DNA of 64,000 nucleotides from JAKPAM01 sp047601745. GTDB taxonomy: Bacteria; Pseudomonadota; Gammaproteobacteria; Burkholderiales; Burkholderiaceae_E. The notes beneath the pieces were generated by a model. The model was not told where the DNA came from, did not search any database, and was given only the letters and a program-made list of their open reading frames with translations. The stretch is taken from assembly GCA_047601745.1 (NCBI GenBank), contig JASGIS010000001.1:1550001-1614000 (forward strand), written 5' to 3'. The translations under genes and the position numbers were made by a program. Position 1 is the first letter of the stretch, and each line of letters starts with the position of its first letter. Below are positions 58,434-64,000 of the stretch, piece by piece.

Positions 58434-59192
58434 ATGGCTAGCACTTCGATCGCCTTCAGCAAACGTGTGCGACGCAATCGCATTAAGAATGCTTGGTCTC
58501 AGGCCGAACTTGGCGCAAAGCTGGGTGTAGCCCAGATGACCATCTCCAACCTGGAGAAGGGCAAGATCAAGCTAACTCGCGACAGAAAGCGAGCAATACT
58601 TACGGCACTTGGCGTCTCAATGCCCTCAGCGAATGCAGTTGATGTACCTGCTGATGAAAGCCTCTCCGATGGGCCTTCAGCTTTTGGTGCTTGGCTTAGC
58701 CGCGTCCGCCTGGAGAAAAAGCTTTCGGTGGGTGAACTCTCTGAGCGAGCGGGAGTGTCTAGACCCGCCATCTACAACATCGAAGCTGGTCGCATAACCA
58801 ACCCAAGAGAAGAAACGGTCGGGAGACTCGAAAAGGCGCTGCGAGAGAAAGTTCCTTCGGACACTAGAGAAGAAGTCCGCGACGAAGCGACGATAGAGGG
58901 AGTCGGCGAGTTCTTCGAATTCGATCCCCTGAACAAGGACGACTGGCCCACTGTAGCAGGCATCTATGTCCTCTATGACATCTCTGAGCGGCCCATCTAT
59001 GTCGGCCAAGGCTCAAGCATCAAGAGCCGCATCAAGGACCGTGAAGAGAAATTCTGGTTCAAGTCCCCCATCGTTACGACGGCCGCGTACATCAAAGTTG
59101 AAGACGAGGCTTTGCGACGAAAGATCGAGACCATCCTTATTCGTTTCTTAAAGAAGAACGCCGTCATCAACAAGCAACACGTCGGCCGTTGA
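58434..59192 (+). CDS. cassette 11: tandem XRE-HTH / GIY-YIG nuclease fusion protein
   Basis: 252 residues in three parts. HTH 1 at about 13-62 (NAWSQAELGAKLGVAQMTISNLEKGK). HTH 2 at about 83-135 (KKLSVGELSERAGVSRPAIYNIEAGR). GIY-YIG domain at about 174-250: AGIYVLYDISERPIYVGQG with both Tyr (178, 189), Arg199 in KSRIKD, Glu232 in KIETILI and Asn246 near the end, the usual catalytic set. It should bind DNA site-specifically and cut nearby, or repress its own gene. I know of no characterised protein with this order; a mobile restriction-like or regulatory nuclease is the best guess. Confidence 0.82.
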   Translation: MASTSIAFSKRVRRNRIKNAWSQAELGAKLGVAQMTISNLEKGKIKLTRDRKRAILTALGVSMPSANAVDVPADESLSDGPSAFGAWLSRVRLEKKLSVGELSERAGVSRPAIYNIEAGRITNPREETVGRLEKALREKVPSDTREEVRDEATIEGVGEFFEFDPLNKDDWPTVAGIYVLYDISERPIYVGQGSSIKSRIKDREEKFWFKSPIVTTAAYIKVEDEALRRKIETILIRFLKKNAVINKQHVGR

Positions 59193-59193
59193 T

Positions 59194-59290
59194 GGCTAAC
59201 ATGGCGTTGCATCGGACACTGGACCCGGCCAACGTCTTGCTGTCGCAAGACGCCGTCCGCGTCAAGTGCCGCTGAACTTCGGAGTTATGC
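59194..59290 (+). other. attC11 recombination site (97 bp)
   Basis: R'' GGCTAAC (59194-59200) and R' GTTATGC (59284-59290). Arms CACTGGACCC and GTCAAGTGCCGC. Long type. Confidence 0.85.
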
Positions 59291-59304
59291 CGTCAAAGCA
59301 AGTG

Positions 59305-59330
59305 TTGCGTGTTGCGCAACATGATACAAT
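59305..59330 (+). promoter_or_regulatory. higBA promoter/operator
   Basis: A perfect palindrome GTTGCGCAAC (59311-59320) is flanked by TTGCGT (59305-59310) and a -10-like TACAAT (59325-59330), 7 nt before the higB ATG. The cassette thus seems to carry its own promoter, as toxin-antitoxin cassettes usually do. The palindrome is a likely HigA site. Confidence 0.6.
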
Positions 59331-59336
59331 CGGGAC

Positions 59337-59615
59337 ATGATCAAGAGCATCCGCCACAAGGGGCTCAAACGGTTCTACGAGACCGGCAGGATCTCGGGGA
59401 TTCAGGCTAGCCACGCTCGGCGCCTCAGGTTGCAGTTGGCGGCGCTGGATTCGGCACGGACTATCGAGGACATGGATATTCCTGGGTTTCGGTTGCATCC
59501 ACTGAAGGGTGGCCTCAAGGGGCGATGGTCCATCTTCGTCAACGGTAACTGGCGTCTGACGTTCGAGTTCGTTCAAGGCGATGCCTACCTTCTGGACTAC
59601 GAGGACTACCACTGA
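59337..59615 (+). CDS. higB: HigB-type toxin (RelE superfamily)
   Basis: 92 residues. The standard HigB/killer-protein fold: MIKSIRHKGLKRFYETGRISGIQASHARRLRLQLAALDSA, PGFRLHPLKGGLKGRWSIFVNGNWRLTFEF and a C-terminal YLLDYEDYH with the active-site His region. It cleaves mRNA on the ribosome. The toxin gene comes first and overlaps higA by one base (TGATG), as in higBA operons. Confidence 0.93.
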   Translation: MIKSIRHKGLKRFYETGRISGIQASHARRLRLQLAALDSARTIEDMDIPGFRLHPLKGGLKGRWSIFVNGNWRLTFEFVQGDAYLLDYEDYH

Positions 59616-59908
59616 TGGCACAACACAATCCTCCGCACCCCGGGGAGTTCATCACCGAGATCTATCTTGAGCCTAATGGGCTCAGCGGGCGGGAGTTGGC
59701 CGAGACGCTTGGGGTGGCGCCTTCAACGCTGAGTCGAGTTCTGAGAGGCTCCAGTCGAGTGACGCCGGAGATGGCGCTGAGGCTTTCGAAAGCACTGGGC
59801 AGGTCGCCGGAGAGTTGGCTCGCCATGCAGGACGCGCATGATCTTTGGCAGGCGCGCAAGTCCATCGATCTCAGAGACGTGGTGAAACTGAAGCTCGCCG
59901 CAGTATGA
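59615..59908 (+). CDS. higA: HigA-type antitoxin (XRE family)
   Basis: 97 residues. PPHPGEFITEIYLEPNGLSGRELAETLGVAPSTLSRVLRGSSRVTPEMALRLSKALGRSPESWLAMQ is the typical HigA HTH; a short C-terminal helix binds the toxin. It represses the operon and neutralises HigB. In integrons such pairs are thought to stabilise the array against cassette loss. Confidence 0.93.
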   Translation: MAQHNPPHPGEFITEIYLEPNGLSGRELAETLGVAPSTLSRVLRGSSRVTPEMALRLSKALGRSPESWLAMQDAHDLWQARKSIDLRDVVKLKLAAV

Positions 59909-59927
59909 ATTTTGCGAGAGCCGTCGG

Positions 59928-60023
59928 CATAATAAGTCGGTGGAACGGACGTTTGACCCAGCCACCGACTTGCCGCCGCAAGCCGGCGTCCGCGTCAAAC
60001 GCCGCTCACCTTCAGAGTTCGCC
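59928..60023 (+). other. attC12 recombination site (96 bp, degenerate core sites)
   Basis: Inner arms GACGTTTGACCC and GTCAAACGCCGC are good, but R'' reads GCATAAT (59928-59934) and R' GTTCGCC (60017-60023), both off consensus. It is probably a poorly active site. Confidence 0.72.
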
Positions 60024-60047
60024 AATAGCAGGTAGACTCTCGCATAT

Positions 60048-60147
60048 GCACCAGCGGTCGATCGGGTACAGACGCTCCACTTCAAAATGGTCGCTTAGAC
60101 CATCTTTAGATGGAGAGAAGCAGGTTCGACTCCTGCCTGGTGCGCCA
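60048..60147 (+). tRNA. class II tRNA-like gene in cassette 13 (anticodon uncertain: CAA or TCA)
   Basis: A 100-nt cloverleaf-like sequence. Acceptor arms GCACCAG (60048-60054) and CTGGTGC (60137-60143) pair perfectly and are followed by G and encoded CCA. The T-arm GCAGG-TTCGACT-CCTGC is canonical. A D-arm GTC/GAC with a GG-containing loop and a long variable arm CCATC-TTTA-GATGG (60100-60113) are present. The anticodon loop region CTTCAAAA is flanked by only three clean pairs (CCA/TGG), so the anticodon could be CAA (Leu) or TCA (opal/Sec-like). It may be a degenerate or unusual tRNA. It ends 2 nt before the next start codon. Confidence 0.6.
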
Positions 60148-60149
60148 CG

Positions 60150-60992
60150 ATGAAGCACACATTGGCTCGAAAAGCTTTTAAGCAGCAATTGGGGCAGGCC
60201 AACCACTTTCTTGTCACAACACTGGTGGCACTAGATTGCCTGGATAAGAATCCACGGTACGAAGCCGCGAGCCTACACGCCGCTTGGTCTCCCAAGAGCG
60301 TGCCGAACTCAATCCAGCGATCTCGGGTTTTCATCCTGCATTCGTTTCTTGGCTCCGCGGTCGATGCGCTCGACGTATACTTTTCTCTGCTCAATCGCAA
60401 GCCCGATTTTATTCAGGACATGGGTTTCCAACAAGCTCTTCAAGCTTGCAAGCGGTCGATTCACAAGAAAGCCTCGACATTCGCCAATTGGGTTCCCGGG
60501 ATTAAGGTCGAAGCGGCTCTCGTAGAAGTACTGATAACTTGGCGCAATAACGTGATGCACGAACTAGCCGATAACATCGTGTCGGACGGCTCAAAGGACG
60601 CACTGAATGCATGCGCACATCAAATTGCGAATTCGTATCGCAATTTGAATCCAGAGAACCTCGTACAGAAGGCAGAGACTGGTGCCGACCTGACGTTTAA
60701 GGAGACTGCTTCACTTATCAATGCTGCGCATAACTTTGTTGAAGCAATTGACTGCCACATTCTGGCGAAACTGGACAGACCGAATTTCTATATCAACTTT
60801 CTGCGAGATTGGCTTGCGCAAAACCTCGGTAACCAAGGGTTCCGAACGCGCCTCTTTGATACGAAAGCGGAACGCTGGGACAGTTTCATTTCCAACTGGG
60901 CAAGCAACACACTTCATGCTTCTCCATTGAGCAAAGCCGATCTCGATGCAATTCGGAAGCTGGTTCCCTCCTTGAAGTCGGCTGTTGGCTAA
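60150..60992 (+). CDS. cassette 13: helical protein with RX4H (HEPN-like) motif
   Basis: 280 residues starting immediately after the tRNA-like CCA. Helix-rich; at 130-140 TWRNNVMHELA contains R132-N-N-V-M-H137, the R-N-x3-H signature of HEPN ribonucleases. The upstream helices (SRVFILHSFLGSAVDALDVYFSLL) fit the rest of a HEPN bundle. HEPN proteins are frequent RNA-cleaving effectors in defence and toxin systems, some of them targeting tRNA. No MNT-type antitoxin is next to it. The stop codon lies within attC13. Confidence 0.62.
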   Translation: MKHTLARKAFKQQLGQANHFLVTTLVALDCLDKNPRYEAASLHAAWSPKSVPNSIQRSRVFILHSFLGSAVDALDVYFSLLNRKPDFIQDMGFQQALQACKRSIHKKASTFANWVPGIKVEAALVEVLITWRNNVMHELADNIVSDGSKDALNACAHQIANSYRNLNPENLVQKAETGADLTFKETASLINAAHNFVEAIDCHILAKLDRPNFYINFLRDWLAQNLGNQGFRTRLFDTKAERWDSFISNWASNTLHASPLSKADLDAIRKLVPSLKSAVG

Positions 60993-61037
60993 CAATTCGT
61001 CCAAGCCGACGCCGCTTCGCGGCGCGGCTTAACTCAG
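60987..61037 (+). other. attC13, left part, split by IS insertion
   Basis: R'' GGCTAAC (60987-60993) and both arms of the 60-bp type are present, but after AACTCA the expected GCGTTAG is replaced by the end of an IS element. A matching GTTAGGC appears beyond the IS at 62326-62332 and probably is the missing R' core. Confidence 0.75.
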
Positions 61038-62325
61038 TCTACAAGGGCTTCCCCACGCCCAGCAAGCGTGACGGCACCTGTCTTTGTGCGGACGTCATTC
61101 TGTTCCCAAGCTGAATTCTTCAACGGGACGACGACACCTAGAGCGTGGAGCGCAGGAATGGACGGCCAGACTACAAACGGTCATTCTTGCAGCACGACAA
61201 TCCCGAAGGATCGGGCTGCGGACCCTGATGAAAAACGCGCGCGAGCAACCCATTCGTTAGTCAGGTCTGCAGCGAGCAAGCCGCAGGGGCATCTCGAGTT
61301 GAACGGTCACGGCTCGCGCAGGTCCAAGCCTTTGCTCATCAACGATGGTTCGTCATGCCGGGTGAGATCTGTTCGACGGTGGCGCTCGTTCCCGATGAGG
61401 AGTCGGAGTCCGCGGCTCTGGCAGAAGGTTGGTCATGCCCAGGCACTCCAATCAGCTCAGCAGCCTGAACGACTCGCCCTTGCTCAGCACGGCCCAGGCC
61501 ATGCGGGCGTTCTTCGCCGCGATCGCCACGACAGCCTTCCAGTCACCTCTGCGTTTCTCGAGCTCGACGGCCCAGCGGCTGAGCCGATCAGTCTTGTGGT
61601 GGGCCGCCGCCAGGACGGCCCTGGCGCCCATGACCAGCAAGCTCCTGACGTAGCCATCCCCCACCTTGGTAATGCGTCCCGGACGCGCCTTGCCGCCGGA
61701 GCTGTACTGGCTGGGAACAAGCCCGAGCCAGGCGGCAAACTGGCGTCTGCACCTGAAGTCGTGGCCGCAGCCGATCATCGCCACGAAGGCGATTGATCGT
61801 GGCTGTGCGCGACTGCACCAGGCCCTGGCGCACGCGGTGGATGCTGAGCACCTGCTGCTGCTCGAGGCTCTTGATCGGCACGAAGCGCATGTGGGCCCTT
61901 TGCATCGCTTCGCAGATCGCCGCCGCATCGGCAGCGTCGTTCTTCGAGCGCCGGCCGGTCGTCCGGAAAGGGGTGACGAACTTCGGCGCGATCAGCTGCA
62001 CCGTGTGACCCAAGCCCATGAAGATCCTGGCCCAGTGGTGTGCGCCGGAGCAGGCTTCCATCGCGACGGTGCACGGCGGCGGGTTGGCGATCAGTTCGAC
62101 CAGTTGGTCGCCACGCACGACTGGCCGTACCAACTCAGCCTTGCCGGCCTCGTTGACGCTGTGCACGGCGAACACGTTCTTGGCCAGGTCGATGCCAACG
62201 TAGACGATGCTCATGGACTTCCCCTTCCGAATGAACGTTGATGAGAGTTCGCACTTCCCGTCATGGCACTTCGATGCCGGTTGCCGCTCTGCGGCTAGCT
62301 CGGGACTGGGAAGTCCCTTTCATTC
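61038..62325 (-). mobile_element. IS110/IS1111-type insertion sequence inserted in attC13
   Basis: Left end begins TCTACAAGGGCTTCCCC. The right end near 62308-62320 carries the reverse complement AAAGGGACTTCCC, giving imperfect inverted repeats. The transposase gene is on the minus strand and broken. The 400-nt stretch 61055-61451 downstream of the transposase has no gene; in IS1111-type elements the guide (bridge) RNA lies in this non-coding end. The site fits the known preference of an IS1111 subgroup for attC sites. Boundaries are estimated to within a few bases. Confidence 0.65.
61452..62214 (-). pseudogene. IS110-family transposase with internal deletion
   Basis: The N-terminal DEDD RuvC-like part is intact in one frame: MSIVYVGIDLAKNVFAVHSV, AMEACSGAHHWAR, KNDAADAAAICEAMQR, then QSRTATINRLRG. 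The C-terminal transposase_20 part is in another frame: DFRCRRQFAAWLGLVPSQYSSGGKARPGRITKVGD, LLVMGARAVL, AVVAIAAKNARMAWAVL. The usual linker of roughly a hundred residues between these halves is missing at about 61783, with a frame change. It is therefore not functional on its own. Confidence 0.85.
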
Positions 62326-62526
62326 GTTAGGCCGCATCAGCCATCACCCTGCACGATCGTTGCGCTTGGGATGCAAGGCTCTCACACTGGCGTGTTTTCC
62401 CACCAAGCTTGCGCCATCGCTCACCTTGACAGCTTGGCATGGGCGTTCGAGCAGAACATTGCTACGCGACGTCGGGAAGGCATTTTCCCGCGCACAGTTG
62501 GCGTATGCCGAGCAGAATGTGCCGCT

Positions 62527-63309
62527 TCATTTCCGCACATGTAGCCTGAAACCGAATGCGTCGGCAGCACCGAGTTCCGGTCGGAGTGTCTGGCCGGGAA
62601 ACTCGTAGTCCCCGCCGTTCAAAGAGCGGTAGGGGATCGGCTCTGTGGTTTCCAAAGACCGCATCCGGTCACGCAATGCGCTGCTGGCAGCTTCGAACCC
62701 TGGCGCGTCCATCCTATCCGTTTCCCAGGTGACGAAAGGCGGTAGCACGTCGAACCCCGGATAGTAGAGGATGCCGTGATTGATTGGGAATAGAACGTCA
62801 TCTATAGGTCCGCAGATTCCTCGTGAAGAATAGTTCTCCTGCCTGCCGCCCACTGAAACTACAAGCATGGCGCGTTTGCCAGCAAACACTCCTTCGCCAT
62901 ATCTATCCCCCCCACGGCGCTCATTGGACACACCAACACCGTATGCAAAACCCGCGGAATAGACGCGCTCAACCCAACCCTTGAGAATCGCTGGCATCGA
63001 GTACCACCAGAGGGGAAACTGAAGGATCACCGCATCAGCCCATAAGAGCTTTGCCTGCTCCGCCTTCACATCATCGGTGAGCGTCCCGGTAAGAAAGGCG
63101 GAGCCTGAAGCGTAGGCGACCCGCATGCGTTCATCCGGCGCAAGCGTTGGGAAGTCCGAGCGATCAATGTTTGATTTCCAACCCATCGCATAGAGGTCTG
63201 AAACATTTACTTCATGACCCAAAGCCATAAGTTCGTGCGTCGCAACATCGCGCAGTGACGCGGTAAGCGATTGCGGTTCGGGGTGAGCGAAGACAAGGAA
63301 GACTTTCAC
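62527..63309 (-). CDS. flavodoxin-fold NAD(P)H oxidoreductase (quinone reductase-like)
   Basis: 260 residues with the NQO1/MdaB-type fold: MKVFLVFAHPEPQSLTASLRDVATHELMALGHEVNVSDLYAMGW, ADAVILQFPLWWYSMPAILKGWVERVYSAGFAYG (flavin-contacting loop), and RAMLVVSVGGRQENYSSRG. It reduces quinones with NAD(P)H using FAD or FMN. GC is lower than the backbone. It lies between two IS110-type elements in a stretch bounded by GTTAGGC (62326) and ACCTAAC (63471), so it could be a cassette with its gene reversed. The 194 nt to its left hold no visible gene. Confidence 0.85.
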   Translation of the reverse strand: MKVFLVFAHPEPQSLTASLRDVATHELMALGHEVNVSDLYAMGWKSNIDRSDFPTLAPDERMRVAYASGSAFLTGTLTDDVKAEQAKLLWADAVILQFPLWWYSMPAILKGWVERVYSAGFAYGVGVSNERRGGDRYGEGVFAGKRAMLVVSVGGRQENYSSRGICGPIDDVLFPINHGILYYPGFDVLPPFVTWETDRMDAPGFEAASSALRDRMRSLETTEPIPYRSLNGGDYEFPGQTLRPELGAADAFGFRLHVRK

Positions 63310-63470
63310 ATGCGATCCTATCGTTCTGGCATTTGAATCATCCTACGTGCAACTCATCCACGGCGATTGACCTCAAGCAAGGTTTCATTGCCCATCCTCT
63401 ACACTTCCTCGATGACCCACTTGACAACTTACGCACGGATGAACCGATCGCACGCACAGCCGAGCGTGCG

Positions 63471-63477
63471 ACCTAAC
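63471..63477 (+). other. ACCTAAC, possible attC R'' box interrupted by a second IS
   Basis: It fits RYYYAAC and is followed at once by the IS end GTCTACAGGGACTTCCC (63480-63496), the same kind of junction as at attC13. Weak on its own because it is only seven bases. Confidence 0.35.
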
Positions 63478-63479
63478 CC

Positions 63480-64000
63480 GTCTACAGGGACTTCCCGGTA
63501 AGTCAACGATTTCGGTGCTGGCTGTTTTCGATATTCACCTTTTCTGTTTTCCATCAAGACATGGGCTCGGACTCGATGCAGCGCCACAGAGAACAGACTG
63601 CACATCTACAGGCGGCCTTGTTGCACTCGTGGTCGGTGCGGGCCCAGATACCAACCGCTCAGCAGGGCTCCATTCACTCGCCGCCGTCGCCGCCATTGGC
63701 TCGGCACAGGGTTAGTCGAGCTTGCCTGCTGCCGGTCTGACCTGTGTGATGCATCTTCGAGCGCATGTCTACGGGAAGAACTTGTATGTTGGCGTGGGCG
63801 TTTCAGACCGAGGCGGTGCCGCGTACTGCCGGCACGTCGCCAGGCTTGACCGAGACGTAGTTCGGGTCGAACGCCCGCCCCTTGGCCAGCAGCGCCCAGG
63901 CGATGCGCGCGTTCTTGTTGGCCAGCGCCACCACCGCCTTCTGCCAGCCCACGCGGGCCAGCAGTTGCACCAGCCATTGCGAGATCTTGTCCGTGCGTTT
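63480..64000 (-). mobile_element. second IS110/IS1111-type element, cut by window edge
   Basis: It starts with GTCTACAGGGACTTCCC, matching the left end of the element at 61038. About 300 nt without a gene (63497-63802) precede the transposase stop codon, the same arrangement as in the first element. The rest lies outside the window. Confidence 0.65.
63803..64000 (-). CDS. IS110-family transposase, C-terminal 65 residues (partial)
   Basis: An open frame enters from the right edge and stops at 63803-63805 (TGA). It reads KRTDKISQWLVQLLARVGWQ, KAVVALANKNARIAWALLAK, then GRAFDPNYVSVKPGD and a short tail. This is the usual IS110/IS1111 transposase ending. It differs from the transposase at 61452-62214, so two distinct elements are present. 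Confidence 0.82.
   Translation of the reverse strand, partial: KRTDKISQWLVQLLARVGWQKAVVALANKNARIAWALLAKGRAFDPNYVSVKPGDVPAVRGTASV

Larger units (their letters stand above)
50139..62332. mobile_element. chromosomal integron: truncated intI, attI region and an array of 13 attC-bounded cassettes
   Basis: The integrase gene points left, and cassette genes point right with an attC site after each one, the standard integron layout. Eight attC sites are 97-98 bp with nearly the same sequence and one degenerate 96-bp site is related, as in sedentary chromosomal integrons. One is 91 bp and three are about 60 bp. Cassette genes are lower in GC than the backbone and mostly of unknown or defence-like function. 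The right end is placed at the core-site GTTAGGC (62326-62332) found beyond the IS element that splits attC13. The array may continue further right. Confidence 0.88.

Noticed and set aside
51998..60023. Regular repeats of about 97 bp that could be mistaken for a CRISPR array
   Set aside because: Spacing is irregular, genes lie between the copies, and each repeat has R''/R' core sites and paired arms of attC sites.

Overview
The window is a chromosomal stretch of a very GC-rich Gram-negative bacterium, most likely a betaproteobacterium of the order Burkholderiales. This is inferred from two Bug-type (TctC) solute-binding proteins, FFLEELYG-type and DUF4256 proteins, CaiB/IclR/acyl-CoA carboxylase catabolic clusters and strong third-position GC bias. 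Genus cannot be fixed from the sequence alone. About 1-50 kb is core-like, high-GC DNA. From about 50.1 kb the base composition drops and the gene style changes completely.

Region 1 (1-15.8 kb): the window opens inside a gene for a ZorA-like MotA/TolQ-type channel protein (left edge, truncated). Then come a thiolase/DUF35 pair, a GNAT acetyltransferase, an NTF2-like protein, a hicAB toxin-antitoxin pair, an SGNH hydrolase, an FFLEELYG protein and a TetR regulator. A catabolic block follows: Bug protein, CaiB/BaiF CoA-transferase and a single-chain acyl-CoA carboxylase (biotin carboxylase, BCCP and carboxyltransferase in one polypeptide), with a divergent IclR regulator, a second Bug protein and an MmgE/PrpD enzyme.

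Region 2 (15.8-30.6 kb): seven minus-strand genes, five of whose six junctions are 0-22 nt gaps or 1-4 nt overlaps. In transcription order they encode a GAF-HlyD protein, a PqqD-like/M50 protease-HlyD protein, a SecA-like ATPase, a second HlyD adaptor, a repeat-rich DUF4347 protein with a LEPR-like N-terminus, a BarA-like hybrid kinase and a REC-GGDEF-EAL protein. I read this as a dedicated export or surface-display system for the repeat protein with its own signalling genes.

Region 3 (30.7-50.1 kb): an RND metal-efflux pump and adaptor, a NarX/NarL-type two-component pair, an AMP-dependent acyl-CoA ligase with a sigma-54 activator, a flavin monooxygenase/flavin reductase pair, leuA preceded by a leucine-rich leader peptide and hairpin, an AraC regulator, a 2,4-dienoyl-CoA-reductase-like enzyme behind a clear promoter/operator, and a DUF4256 protein.

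Region 4 (50.1-62.3 kb): a chromosomal integron. The integrase gene is divergent from the array, has a LexA box over its start codon and has lost its 3' end, including the catalytic tyrosine. Thirteen attC sites follow: nine close relatives of about 97 bp, one of 91 bp and three of the 60-bp type. The cassettes include a TIR protein, a tandem-XRE/GIY-YIG nuclease fusion, an HNH protein, PD-(D/E)xK-like and PLD-like proteins, an RX4H (HEPN-like) protein preceded by a class II tRNA-like gene, HigBA, a KTSC protein, a YciI-like protein, unknowns, and one cassette without a convincing gene that is present twice. The content looks defence-rich. An IS110/IS1111-type element sits inside the last attC.

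Region 5 (62.3-64 kb): a flavodoxin-fold NAD(P)H oxidoreductase gene on the minus strand, possibly an inverted cassette, then the end of a second IS110-family element that runs off the right edge.
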